Part shown: positions 47,198 to 58,345 of the stretch, one piece after another
How positions within the stretch are numbered: position 1 is the first letter of the stretch
How the letters are laid out: every line of letters begins with the position of its first letter
DNA from: Eriocheir sinensis
Taxonomy: Eukaryota; Arthropoda; Malacostraca; Decapoda; Varunidae
Direction: 5' to 3'
Length of the DNA stretch: 64,000 nt
NCBI RefSeq assembly: GCF_024679095.1
Contig: NC_066509.1
Span: 21,144,871-21,208,870, forward strand
Notes under the pieces: generated by a model
Told to the model about the DNA's origin: nothing
Databases searched by the model: none
The model's input: only the letters and a program-made list of their open reading frames with translations
Position numbers and translations under genes: made by a program

Positions 47198-48533
47198 TAT
47201 AAACGTATGACCCTCTCGGAAAGCCTGAGATCAACCGAGGCCACCTTGAACCTTTTACAACCCTCGGCATCGCCTGGCCCAATCCGGCCCGAGTCTCCGC
47301 CTCCTCCATCACAAACCGCTCCGCCCCCCCCACCACCTCCGCCACCCCCTCCACCGCCCAGAACAAACGCCACCAAACTAACCGACATAGAAGAACGAGT
47401 GAACAGACTAGAGCTGCAGATGAAGGAACTAACTACAAAGGAATGTGGAGAAAACAACCAGCCCACCGAAAACAGAAAGGAGCAACCCCACGACGCCACC
47501 ACACTGCTGCTCGGAGATGTCAACCTACAGCTGATTAGGGCCACTGACCTACAAAGCTGCTCCATTCGCACTCTGCAAGAAGCCAACTTCGACCTGATGA
47601 AGTGCTGGGTGCAGGAGAAACTGTCGTGGACACCAACACATTGTATCGTATACTGCAGACTTTTTGATGTAATGGAGAGCACCACCCCCACCACAGCCAT
47701 AGACAACCTCGGCGCTCTCATCAGTGAATTAAAGAGCAAAAATGGCTCCATGGACATATTCGTCAGCCAGCTTGTCCCCAGCATGCAGTCAGACACACTC
47801 CAGACTAAAGTAACAGACTTCAACCTTGAACTGGAAAAATGGAGTAAAGACAACGGCGTCAGCATCATATCTCCGGCCCCCGCCTTCACCCGGGGCAACG
47901 GTGAGATAGATGATTCAAGCTACGCTGCCTATGGAGAACACCAGGGGTCATTACTGAACAGAACAGGAGTTGTACGTCTTCTCAAGGAAATGACCCATGT
48001 TTAAGGACTGTGTCAACTGGGACAAGGTTAAATCAAACTCCCAACACTTTGAAGCCTTGCCACAAGAAAATGACCAGCACCAGACCAGCACCCACCCCTA
48101 TCCATCCCGAACAAACAACAACGTGGATCTGGACGGCTGGCAACTGGTAAAACGGAACCCACGACCCCACCCTCCCCCGCACCAGCGTCGACACATGAGA
48201 AGCGAGGACCATGGAACCCCCCACCCTACCCCCCGCCGAGACGTGAGAGGCGAGACACCTTACCCTACCTCCCGCCCGTACGCCTACGACAGAGAGGGTC
48301 GCACCTTCCTTCCCACGCCTCCTCGACACCTCCACAGTCGCCCCTCTGTAAGCCAGCCCCGTAATTACCACCACAGTAGGGGCTACGGCGACGGTGAAAG
48401 GCACCAAGTCTGCTGGCAATGTGGAGAACTAAACCACCGGATGGCAACATGCCGGTTTGACCACAGACTCAAATGTTCAGTGTGCTCTAATTACGGCCAC
48501 AAAAGTCGACTCTGCAACAAATACACTCGCTAG
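47198..48533 (+). pseudogene. D ORF1, SGNH-like domain and zinc knuckles
   Basis: After the A2 insert the frame reads YKRMTLSESLRSTEATLNL, a poly-Pro stretch and a coiled-coil-like helix (DIEERVNRLELQMKELTTKE). Next is ATTLLLGDVNLQLI ... CIVYCRLFDVMES ... MDIFVSQLVPSM ... GSLLNRTGVVRLLKEM. The block order fits the SGNH/GDSL esterase-like domain known in ORF1 of CR1/L2-type LINEs. The catalytic Ser (GDS), Asn (GTND) and His (DxxH) positions look replaced by Val, Phe and Leu. A one-base shift near 47997 enters the frame of CWQCGELNHRMATC and CSVCSNYGHKSRLC, two CCHC knuckles. It ends at TAG 48531-48533. Confidence 0.75.
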
Positions 48534-49679
48534 AAATATGGCAAAGAAGGTGAAGCCAGCAGTGAAAACCCTAACAACTCTGAACACTCCAAGGACTGTC
48601 TTACCATAGATCACATTGATGGCCAATCCCTACTCGCAAACTTTGATGAAATAAAAATGTTAATGAGTGACAGAAATACAGATATTCTTTGCGTCAGTGA
48701 AACATGGCTCTCCCCTTACACTCCCGACACATATATCAACATTCCCAATTATAAAGTGTTCAGGTGCGACGGCGGCCGAGGTGCAGGTGTCTGTCTCTAT
48801 GTTAGTGATACCCTTGCTTCTGAAATAATAGACACTAAAATAACTAAACAATCAGGGACTGAAGACATATGGGTCCGAGTGCAGTGCAGGAAATTACCAT
48901 CTGTCATAGTTGGATGTATTTACAGACACCCAAAGGCTCTCGCTAATTCATATGATCATATAACTGAAACTATACGATCTATTATGCTTCATAAAAAAAC
49001 ATTCTTAGTACTAGGCGATCTAAATGACGACCTTCTCTCGCCTACCAGCAAACTCTCACGCTTACTAAAGATTAATAAACTAACACAACTAATAAGAAAA
49101 CCCACACGACTAACCCCCACCACTGCTACACTACTGGATGTAATAATAACCAATAACCCTGACCTCATATTACACAGTGACGTAATCCCTAACCCTATCG
49201 CTGATCACGAGCTTATCACAGCCACAGTCAATATGAAAAAGCCAAAACGAATACCAGTTATAAAAACATTCAGAGACTTAAAGTTATATGACAAAGATAA
49301 ATTCTGCGAAAGCCTGCTAAACAACGTCACCGAACTGAATCAAATATTAAACACGGATAATGTTAATGACCAAGTGAGCATACTAACTTCAGTGTTCACC
49401 AGATGCTTAGACAACCATGCTCCAATGGTAACACGTGAAATAAAACGGCCTCCTGCTCCCTGGATCAACAATGAAATTAATGAATGTATAAATCTCAGAA
49501 ATACAACACAACGTAACCTCAAAAACAACAGAAAAGATAAAATACTACAAGATAGGTACAGATACCTGAAGAAACGCGTAAAAACCCTAATTAATATGTC
49601 CAAAAATAATTACTATCAGTCCCAACTCAAAGATTGCAAAGGTAATACGTCTGCCACCTGGAAAGTTGTAAAGAATTAG
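48534..49679 (+). pseudogene. D ORF2 endonuclease, in frame with ORF1 after one TAG
   Basis: The frame of the zinc knuckles continues after the TAG without further stops: KYGKEGEASSENPNNSEHSK, then DHIDGQSLLANFDEIKMLM (first ATG 48657). Endonuclease blocks: HIDGQSLL (the usual Asn position is Asp-Gly), CVSETWLS (catalytic Glu), GCIYRHPK, LGDLNDDLLS (metal-site Asp/Asn) and IADHELI (Asp-His). The linker SKNNYYQSQLKDCKGNTSAT ends with a frameshift and stop at 49677-49679. The native ORF2 start may be within 48534-48657 or be reached by TAG read-through. Confidence 0.85.
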
Positions 49680-49826
49680 TTCCCAATAAAAGAACAGCTC
49701 AAACAATCAAATACCTGGCAGCTCAGAAACTTTGTGTGAAGATTTTAGTACTTTTTTTGCTAACGTGGGAAAAACACATACGAAAAGACACAATCTACGC
49801 TATTAAACATACAAAACAGTCTCCCA

Positions 49827-51432
49827 GTGGAAAATGCCATACACGACAGACACCCCGCAGACCACACACACGAAAACGGTACACTCTTTCGCCCCACACC
49901 CACAGACACTGACACACTCATCTTAACGATAAAGAGCTTGCACGAAACAAAATCATTTGGATCCGATGGTATTCCTCTTCGTTTCCTCAAGGACTCTCTT
50001 CATTACCGCATATTACTTGACTCAAATAATAAACACTTCTATTGTTACCGGCATCTTTCCTACACAGTGGAAAAACGCTGTAGTTACCCCCCTATATAAA
50101 GCTGGCGACGTGAGTAATGCCGGTAATTATCGCCCAATATCCCTATTACCTATCTTCTCTAAAGTTATAGAAAAAATAGTTGCAAACCAATTAACTAAAT
50201 ACCTTGAAAATAACAAACACTTGTCCGACACTCAACATGGCTTTCGCCCCCACCTCTCAACCAGCACTGCACTCACGGCCGTCACCGATAAACTATACGA
50301 CAATATGGACACCAAGCAATTATCGCTGCTTACACTTTGTGACCTATCAAAAACATTTGATAGTGTTAGCCATAAGATTCTCCTCCATAAACTCTCAAAT
50401 GTTAAAGTAGACACATTTTGGTTCAAAGACTACTTATCGAACAGAACACAGACAGTACGCCTACAAAACCATCTCTCCACAAAGGCAAACCTACAATATG
50501 GCATTCCACAAGGCTCCATTTTAGGGCCTATATTATTTACACTCTATGTAAACGATATGCATGAATACTTCGACGACTGCACATTGATACAATATGCAGA
50601 CGACACACAGTTTCTCCACAGTGGGCCACTGAAGGATATAAATCTACTAGTGAAAAAAGTTGAAACCACCCTAAGCAAAGCCATGGTGTACTTTAATAAA
50701 AATGGTCTAATATTAAACACCCAGAAAACCCAATGTATATTTATAGGAAGCAGACAACTAATATCAAGAATACCTGATAACACAACCATTCTCTTCCAGG
50801 ATAGTAAGATTGAACCCTCAAACAATGTAAAGAATTTAGGATTGTATATAGACCAATATTTAGTGTTTGATCACCATATAACCGAAATCAGTAAGAAAAT
50901 CCTGGGAACACTTATGTATGCAAATAGAATAAAACAATGTTTTGATAAACCCACAAGGCAGCTTATGGTAGAATCACTAGTATTAAGTATACTAAACTAT
51001 TGTAATAATATATGGGGGACAACTAACAATACGCTGCTAACTAAAGTACAGAAACTACAGAACTTCGCTGCCAAAATAGTAGAAGGGAAGGCCCAGAAAT
51101 ATGATCATGTAACTCCGATAATTAAGGAACTCAATTGGCTCAATGTTTCACAACAAATAACTTTTGACACAGCAGTGAATATATATAAACATCTACGCGG
51201 TCACTACCCTGAATATCTAATGCCTCTCCCCTCTGTAAACAGCATCACCAACAGCACAACACGCCAGCAGGGTAATCTGTATGTACCAAGAACACACACA
51301 GACACAGGAGCCAGACAACTTTCTGTACACGGGCCTACACTTTGGAACTCCCTGCCAACACATATAAGCACTGCCCACACCTTGCATAAATTCAAATATA
51401 TTCTGAAAGAGTTCTTACTTAATAGAAACTGA
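49827..51432 (+). pseudogene. D ORF2 reverse transcriptase
   Basis: The frame is broken two or three times between 49680 and 50000 (FGSDGIPLRFLKDSL is in the 49827-50099 frame), then is clean for 475 codons. Motifs: VVTPLYKAGDVSNAGNYRPI, QHGFRPHLSTSTALTAVTD, LCDLSKTFDSVSHKILLHKL (Ala to Thr in the usual SKAFD), YGIPQGSILGPILFTLYVND, and QYADDTQF with YADD at 50593-50604. The tail reads GPTLWNSLPTHISTAHTLHK, then FKYILKEFLLNRN and stop. The catalytic pair is intact. This RT type is CR1/L2-like; the exact clade needs a tree. Confidence 0.9.
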
Positions 51433-51538
51433 AACAACTCATTAATAACTAAGTATATCATTTCAATAACCTATTTACTTTTTATGTATTTTGATGTAAG
51501 AATAAACACTTCTGGTGGAAATAAAATTATTATTATTT

Positions 51539-51541
<3 letters not shown>

Positions 51542-51590
<49 letters not shown>

Positions 51591-51597
51591 GAATGTA

Positions 51598-51655
<58 letters not shown>
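51542..51655. repeat. (CT)n and (AG)n inverted pair at D 3' end
   Basis: CT for 47 bases (51542-51588), the 15-base spacer acgaatgtagatatc, then AG for 52 bases (51604-51655). It can fold into a hairpin with a short loop. Confidence 0.97.
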
Positions 51656-51656
<1 letters not shown>

Positions 51657-53149
51657 ACCGTTATAAGTCTATGGGCTATTAATGTGGTTTCCAACGCTAT
51701 CTTCTTTCCCTCATTTCCTCGCCTCTCATATCTATCGTTTAGAGCCCCTCCCTCCTTCCCGCCCTCCTCCTCCTCCTCCTCCTCCTCCAGACAGAGATGA
51801 ATGATGAAAAGTAAAAGAGAAGGCAGTGACCGAGGAAATTTGAGAAAAATCTAATGAAAAAACGTACAAAAAAAAATCAAAGACCAAACTGAAGGAGAGA
51901 AAAATGAAGTAAAAATAAAAGGATGAAATATATTAAAAGACAATATGAAAAAATATTACGAGAATAAGCAAACCGAAGAGAAAGCTGAAAAATGACAACA
52001 CAAAAAACTCACAGAAAATGAGCTCCACCTTCAACATGTTAAAGAGAACGAGGATATCAGGTAATGCCAGGTGGAATAATTAAGGCGGATTATGCACAGG
52101 TAACAGGTGCGGCGGGGGGACGAGGGAGGGAGGGATGGAGGAAGGAAGGAAGGAAGGAAGGAAGGAAGAAAGGAAGGAAGGGAGGGAGGGAGGGAGGCAT
52201 AGAGGGAGGGAGGGAAGGAGGGAGGGAGGGATTGAGAGAGGAAGGGAGGGAGGGAGGAAGAAGGAAAGAAAGAAAGAATGGATGGAAAGAAGGGAGGGAG
52301 GAAGGGAGGGAGGGAGACATTGAGAGAGGGAGGGAGGGAGGCATTGAGGGAGGAAGGGAGGGCGGAAGAGGAAGGAAGAAAGGAAGGAAGGAAGGAAGGA
52401 GGGAAGATAGGGAGGAAGGGAGGGAGGAGGAAAAGAATGTAAGAGAAAAATAAATGAATGAAGGAATGAAGGAATCAAGAAAAAATGGTAAAAGAAAAAG
52501 TAACGAGTGAATGAATTTATAAAGGAAGGAAGGAAGAACAAAAAAGAAGTGTAAGAAGGAAATGGGAGATAAAGGACGGATATGGAGGATAAAATATACA
52601 TAGATAGATAGATAAGTAGAGCAGAGATACATGCAAAATAGACAAGGGAATGTAACTGTCTGAAGGGAAATCAGACACCGAAGGAAGAAGAAGAAAGAGG
52701 AAGGGAAGGGAGAGAAGGAAGGTAGCGAGAGGGGAAACGAGAGGAAGAGGGAAAGGTGATGAATGGGGAAGAGCGAGGGAAAGAAAGAGGAAGTGAGGAA
52801 GAGGGTGATACTGTGATGGCTAAACAAGGGGAAGGGAATTAAGAAAAGGAGGGAGGGAAGGATGATAATGAGAAAACGATGCAAAGGAGAGAACAGAGGG
52901 AGAGAGAGGGTGGATAAACTTGGTAAACAGGATAACGGAAGATAATGTACAAGGGAAGCTCTGATAAAAATAAGGAAGAGGAAAATGAAAAGCTAGTCTC
53001 TGCGAGGCAAAAATGAGGAAGGAAAACGTTATGATAGAAGAGAAGTGATGAGTGATGCTGATAAAGATTGAAAGTGAAAGAAAATAAGTAAAGAGGAAAA
53101 TAAGGAAAAAAATGATTAGTGTGAGGATTACAGTGTACGGAGGAAAGTT
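51656..53149. other. No gene seen; purine-rich, (GGAA)n and (GGGA)n
   Basis: (GGA)-complement CCT at 51763-51788; A-rich to 52120; GGAA/GGGA repeats at 52136-52440; A/G-rich to 53130. The long frames on both strands are low-complexity Gly/Arg/Glu/Lys or Ser/Pro/Phe/Leu runs. Confidence 0.65.
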
Positions 53150-53408
53150 GGAAAGTTTCGTTTAGTCGGCGCAACATCTGTGGTCATATGCCGGAGAGAG
53201 ACAAAAGGGGAAGGAATTATAGAAGGGAACAGATTCCAGGAGACGGGACACAACCCCCGATTAATACCTGGTACCCATTCACTGCTGGGTGGACAAGGGC
53301 GTAGGGTATCGGAAAAGCCGCCCAAATTTTTCCACTCCGACCGGGAATCGAGCCCGGACTCTCTCGGTTGTAAGCCGAGTGTGCTAACCACTGCCCCACG
53401 AAGCCCCC
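53150..53408 (-). mobile_element. tRNA-derived SINE 3, tRNA-Val(TAC)-like head
   Basis: Reverse strand: the A box region ggggcagtggttagcacac (53381-53398 on plus) is followed by a 5-bp anticodon stem ctcgg/ccgag around cttacaa (anticodon TAC) and the B box ggctcgattcc (53344-53354 on plus). The body has cacccagcagtgaatgggta, matching the body motif of SINE 2, and the 3' end reads gactaaacgaaactttcc. The 5' acceptor arm does not pair well with the body, as expected for a SINE rather than a gene. I recall this family as common in decapods. Confidence 0.82.
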
Positions 53409-53417
53409 TAGAGCACG

Positions 53418-53590
53418 GAGGAGGAAGAGGAGTACAAAGGGGTACAAAGGAAAAGCAAACAGTAACAGACCTCTTGGTCCTAACTAGACTGTTTGTTGTT
53501 GCTACCATCTACTCTAATCTACGAGTCAGAGACACAGGACAGCAAAGGTGAAGGCTCCTCCCCTCCCACCAGTCCCTCCAGCCGAGGCTG
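53418..53590 (-). mobile_element. C-family 3' tail, copy C1
   Basis: The reverse strand shares aggctcctcccctcc (inverted as ggaggggaggagcct), the agtctagttaggaccaagagg region and a tttgtaccc-type tail with C2. It ends at cctcttcctcctcc (53418-53432 as GGA on plus). Probably the 3' untranslated end of another CR1-like LINE; no coding sequence remains. Confidence 0.65.
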
Positions 53591-53675
53591 GCACGAAAAG
53601 GAAAAATATCATCAACTAGTATAGAAAAACTATAATAGTATAGAAAAATACAACTAGTATAGAAAAGCTACAATA

Positions 53676-53876
53676 AGGAGGAGGAGGAGGAGGAGGAGGA
53701 GGAGGAATACAAAGGTATACATAGGAAGAACAGACACCAGAAGGCCTATCGGTCTATGGCGAGGGTGTCTGTTTACTACCGCTACTACTAGTAATCTACG
53801 TGTGGTAGGACAGGACAGAATAGATGAAGGCTCCTCCCCACCCACCTCTCCCTCCGGCAACGTGCCGGCAGGAAAT
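53676..53876 (-). mobile_element. C-family 3' tail, copy C2
   Basis: The reverse strand reads gacaccctcgccatagaccg, ataggccttctggtgtctgt, tcttcctatgtatacctttg and tattcc, then (TCC)n (GGA on plus at 53676-53705). This is the same design as the A and B tails: an aggcc block, a Cys/Thr-poor spacer, a short repeated word and a microsatellite. Confidence 0.7.
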
Positions 53877-54354
53877 AGTTAGAAGAGAACACCATGTACC
53901 TTTAAGGAAGAAAGGGACATGGACATTTTTACAGTAAAGAGATAAATAAGAGAAAATTACTACCCTTAACTTACACTACTGGTAACCTAAGCTGTGGGGG
54001 AAAATGGCTTCATTACATAAGAACATAGGAACAAAGAAACACAGGGAGACTGGAGGAGGCCGAGTGGGCTACACAGGGCAGCCCCAGAATCCCCCCTAAT
54101 ACTCACAATGGGTGAGGTGCAGTTTCAAAGGCACAGGTGGAGGCTTGATCCTCGTGTTACCGGCGGTACTATGTACGCACCAGTACCCTGTCACCTTACT
54201 GCATCCACACCTCACTCCACCTGTCATGCAGACATTAACTGTTGCTTTACTCTATTGTTAACTTACGCTACTTGCAATCTAGGTTGTGGGGGAGAATAAT
54301 ATGGATTTAGGTTGAGGTCTTGCTGCAATCTGTCTGAAAACATGCGAAGAAGGG

Positions 54355-54681
54355 TCAGTATAATTTTATATCCCTGAAGTACTTATCCAATGAAGACTTG
54401 AAGCTATTGATACTCTGTGCGCTAACTACTGACGGTGGGAGTCTATTCCAGTGATCGACGAGTCTATTATTGAAAAAACTTCTGCGCACCAATGTGTTAC
54501 ATCGGTTTCCCTTTAACTTCATACCGTTGCTGCGTGTTATTGTGTTGGTGTCTCTCTGAAATACACCATCTGGGTTAATGTTGTCGAATCCATTAAAGAT
54601 TTTGAACACTTCAATAAAGTCCCCTCTTATCCTTCGCTCTTTTAGGGAAAACATATCTAAACGCTTTAAAACGCTCGTCAT
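54355..54681 (-). pseudogene. G RT C-terminal region
   Basis: TSVLKRLDMFSLKERRIRGD, FIEVFKIFNGFDNINPDG, ITRSNGMKLKGNRCNTLVRR and FFNNRLVDHWNRLPPSVVSA, then stop: the standard C-terminal block of CR1-like RT proteins. It is joined to the palm region through a frameshift between 54690 and 54770, where the VRPxLEYA block is scrambled. Confidence 0.87.
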
Positions 54682-54771
54682 GTGGCAAGTTTCGGAGTGC
54701 TGGAATTTGTTTGGTTGCTCGTCGCTGTATCTTTTCTAGGTGTGTTCTTACAAATGCTAGATATAATCTCT

Positions 54772-56307
54772 TCATAAGTTTCTTGAGATTAATCCTAACA
54801 TCATATTGGCTTTTTTACTCGCTGCAGAACATTGATCACTCATTTTAAGACTGTTACTGATAATGACACCAAGATCTTTTTCTTGTTTTACTTCGCTGAG
54901 CTCATGTCCTTGAATCTGATATTTAAAGTTAGGATTTCTTTCACCTATGTGCATTACTTTACATTTATCTACGTTAAAACTCATTTGCCATTTTTCGCTC
55001 CAGTCGGCAAATCTTATTAAGTCTGATTGAATATTCTCGCAACTTTGACTGTTCATTACCGTTCCTCCTAATTTGGTGTCGTCGGCGAATTTGGCTACTT
55101 TTGATAGGATATCAGTTTCTAAGTCGTTCACGTAAATTATGAATAGTGTTGGCCCCAGGACCGAACCTTGGGGCACGGCACTGGTGACGGGTTGCCAATC
55201 CGATGCTTCACCATTATGAACTACACGTTGTTCTCTGTCAGTGAGCCAGCCATTAATCCACGCACATAGATGGTCGTTAATACCGTGGGAACGCAGTTTA
55301 GAAATAAGCCTAACGTGAGGAACTTTATCAAACGCTTTCTGAAAATCTAGGTAAACTACGTCATATGGGCTTCGGGCGTCCCAACTTGTATAAACATCGT
55401 TGAAAAAGGTTAATAGGTTGGTAAGGCAAGACCGATTACTACGAAATCCATGCTGACTATCAGTTATCAAATCATTTGTTTCAAGGAAAGTGATCATTTT
55501 ATCCCTGATCATTTTTTCGAATTGTTTAATTAGGACAGACGTAAGGCTGATGGGACGATAATTACTGGCTTGTTTTTTATCTCATTTTTTAAAGATCAGG
55601 GTAATATTGGCCTTTTTCCACTCGAGAGGCACACTGGCCTGTGCTAATGACTTGTTGAATATTAATGTTATGGGTAATTCTAGCTGTTGACTACATTCTC
55701 TCATCACGCGAGGAGATAGATTGTCGGGACCCGGAGATTTATTTGGATCTATTTTCTGCAGGTACGCACGCACTTCGCTGATATCAAATTCGGTCAATGC
55801 AAGCTTATGTTCTTCAGGGCCTTGAAAAATTTTCTTCGGGGCTGGAATCGATGTCATGTTTTCTTTTGTAAATACGCTACTAAATGTTGAATTTAGGACC
55901 GACGCCATGCCTTTATCATCACTAATCGTATTGCCACTTAATAGTAGTGGGCCGACATTATTTTTAACAGTTTTTTTGTTTCTTATGTAACTGAAAAATA
56001 ACCTGGGATTTTTCTTAGCATCGAGTGATATTTTCATCTCATATTCGCGTTTCTGTTTTCTGATTTTCCTTTCGCACTCTCTCTTGACATTGATGTAATT
56101 AGTATGATCCTGTGAATTATGTGACAGTTTATATATCTTATACCGTTTTCTTTTTTCGACGATGATTTTTTGTAGGTAATTATTCATCGACAACGGTTTT
56201 TGATTATCAGTCCTTCGTGGCTTGAGTGGAATGAATTTATGTACACTCGCTGTGATTTGTGCAGTAAAACGATTATACATTTCATGAACGCTGACGTTGT
56301 TGAGCAA
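54772..56307 (-). pseudogene. G ORF2 linker, RT fingers and palm, one in-frame stop
   Basis: 55582-56307: KRKYEMKISLDAKKNPRLFF-type linker (REYEMKISLDAKKNPRLFFS), KIDPNKSPGPDNLSPRVM and KKANITLIFKK, then TGA at 55582-55584 where relatives have the Gly of KKGD. The same frame continues as DKKQASNYRPISLTSVLIKQ to 54772, with QHGFRSNRSCLTNLL, YLDFQKAFDKVPHVRL, SAVPQGSVLGPTLFIIYVND, KFADDTKLGG and KCKVMHIGERN. The single stop is thus a point mutation and the catalytic FADD is intact. Confidence 0.9.
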
Positions 56308-56335
56308 ATGATTCCAATTTACTGAGTAAATGATT

Positions 56336-57072
56336 CCAGTTTACAGAGGAGGAGGAGGAGGAGGAGGAGGAGGAGAAGGAGGAAGAGGAGAAGAAGAAAC
56401 ATTGAAACATAACAAGAATAAAGGAAGAGAAGAGGAAGAGGCTTAAGATGAGGAAAGAAGATAAAGTGATGGTTTTCTTGACAAAAGAATGAGAAGAGAG
56501 AAAAAAATAGATGATGATGTTGGTGAAGATAGCAGAAAAAAAGAGTAAGTATGAAACGACAGTAACAACAAACAAATGAAACAAAGTATATAATCAATAA
56601 ACAAGAATGAAAGGAAACGAGGAGAGAAAAAAGAAAAAAAAATATCATTGGTAAACTAACCGAATAATATACTAACTATTTGACTGACAGAATGACCTAC
56701 TGGCAGACTGACTGACTAACTATATGACAAACTGATGATGCCCATGACTCTGTGACTGACTGACTAGCTGCTGGACTGACAAACTCATATACTAATGGAG
56801 TGACTGACTGACTGACGGACTGACTAAATATTAGCGGACTTATACTGTTTGGCTTTGAGACTGACTAACTATATGACGGACTGATAAACTGACCTACTGA
56901 CTGACTGATCCGCTGGCCGCCTGACTGACATTCTCTCCCGGAGCCTCCGTGACTAAGTGAGTGAGCGAGTGACGAGTCTTATCAAACAACTAACTTCCCA
57001 AGGAGAGAAAAAGAAACCGAAAAGAAAGTGTGGAAAGAAATTCAAGTCAGTCAAATGAATTCCCAAGTTGAA

Positions 57073-57074
<2 letters not shown>
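56336..57074. other. No gene seen; (GGA)n and (GACT)n-like repeats
   Basis: (GGA)n at 56344-56375 and GGA/GAA to 56400, A-rich to 56650, then imperfect gactgact/gactaactatat units at 56683-56935. No coding frame. Confidence 0.7.

Positions 57075-57127
<53 letters not shown>
57075..57127. repeat. (GA)n at E3 5' end
   Basis: 53 bases of GA joined directly to the first E3 coding bases. The sense strand is GA, as with E1 and E2. Confidence 0.97.
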
Positions 57128-57131
<4 letters not shown>

Positions 57132-58345
57132 TGAAAAAAGCAGAGCTTGGACACGCTTTAGACGACACCCTACCCACACTAACAGACAACGACACAAGGA
57201 GGCCTGTACCAATATGAAAAGAGTACAACGGTTGGCTCAACAACGGTGGCAGGAAGACCTTAAACTTAAACACTCTGGTCATTCAGTGGGAAGCAAATCA
57301 TGGTGGGCTGCCCTTAAGGAGCAGCAAGGTATTGCTCCTGACTCTCACATTCCTCCACTAAACAAAGCGGATGGTTCGGTCGCTTCTCGAAGCTGTGAAA
57401 AAGCTGATGTGCTGGCATCCCATTTTTTCAGGCAAAATGACCATTTCTGAACCTAACCGTCTTCCTCCTGCTATGTCACGACTTACCAATGCCACCCTTG
57501 ATGTAGTTGTTGTAACGGAAGCGGAGATTAAGCTGCATTTACAAGAGCTTGATATTAAGAATGCTCTGGGTCCGGATGGTGTTTCGCCTCACATCCTTAA
57601 ACACTGTGCCGCCCAGTTGGCAGAGCCCATCACCCTCATCTTCCAATGCTGCATCAGCACTAGTACGTGGCCTTCTCTCTGGAAAGTTGCGAGAGTTGCA
57701 GCCATTCACAAGAAAAGAAGCAAGACAGATCCGAAGAATTACAGGCCGATCTCTCTTTTGCCAATACTTGGCAAGATATTAGAAGCAATCATTGCCAACA
57801 GGATTACCTCCTTCTTCACCACACACCACATTCTTAATAATAGGCAGCTTGGTTTTCATCGCAACAGGCCAGCTAATGACCTTCTCCTCCTTATGTCTAC
57901 TTCATGGCATCAGTTCCTAGACAGAAGACGTGATGTTTTTTTTCATTGCCCTCGACATAGCCGGAGCATCTGACAGAGTGTGGCACTCCGGTCTGATCGC
58001 CAAACTCCGAAGTATAGGTGTGAACGGCGGACTCCTCCACCTCCTTCACGACTATCTACGGCACAGAACCCTCAGTGTGGTGGTGAATGGACAGTCCTCG
58101 GTAGAGCACCTGTTGGAGCTGGTGTTCCTCAAGGTAGTGTCCTTGGACCCCTTCTTTGGAACGCTTTCCTTAACGACCTCCTCCAGCTCATCCCTGAAGC
58201 CTATGCAAACGCGGACGACTGTACACTAACTTTCCTCTGCGAAACTACTGACCACCACACTTCAGTCACCCTAATCAACCATGTGATGGAGATAATTACT
58301 GTATGGGGACAACGGTGGCAGGTGGATCTTGCCCAGGACAAGAGA
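57128..58345 (+). mobile_element. E-family LINE, copy E3, both ends lost
   Basis: It starts in the linker after the endonuclease, directly after (GA)n, and stops matching E2 after WQVDLAQDK, at about 58345, where the 63-bp minisatellite begins. It is closest to E2 in the linker (SRAWTRFRRHPTHTN, WWAALKEQQG) but clearly a different subfamily. Confidence 0.88.
57128..58345 (+). pseudogene. E3 reverse transcriptase, three frameshifts
   Basis: 57128-57450: SRAWTRFRRHPTHTN to EKADVLASHFF. 57410-57973: SEPNRLPPAMSRLTNATLD, IKNALGPDGVSPHILK, VAAIHKKRSKTDPKNYRPIS and LGFHRNRPANDLLLL. 57930-58120: FIALDIAGASDRVWHSGLIA (Phe to Ser in the AFD motif). 58120-58345: GAGVPQGSVLGPLLWNAFLN and ANADDCTLTF, where Tyr of YADD is Asn (58208-58219), then WQVDLAQDK. 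Shifts lie near 57415, 57935 and 58125. Confidence 0.88.

Larger units (their letters stand above)
44821..51541 (+). mobile_element. D-family LINE (CR1/L2-like), near full length, with nested A2
   Basis: It begins after a 19-base (TC)n at gaccgtcgtgggagg (44840), then has a ~430-base leader. ORF1 has SAP-like, SGNH-like and zinc-knuckle parts; ORF2 has endonuclease and RT. A short 3' end reads ggaaataaaattattattat and enters (CT)n at 51542. Both edges are therefore CT on the sense strand. Without the 1,514-base A2 insertion the element is about 5.2 kb. ORF1 is intact apart from one shift; ORF2 has several shifts between 49670 and 50000. Confidence 0.87.
54014..56335 (-). mobile_element. G-family CR1-like LINE, 5'-truncated
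   Basis: The sense strand is minus. It begins within ORF2 after the endonuclease, directly after (TCC)n (GGA on plus at 56346 onward). It ends with ggcctcctccagtctccctg, tgtttctttg and ttcctatgttcttatg (54014-54032), a relative of the A tail. One stop codon and at least one frameshift interrupt the RT. Confidence 0.87.

Noticed and set aside
53330..53407. Functional tRNA-Val gene
   Set aside because: The anticodon arm pairs, but the acceptor arm does not and a SINE body follows directly.
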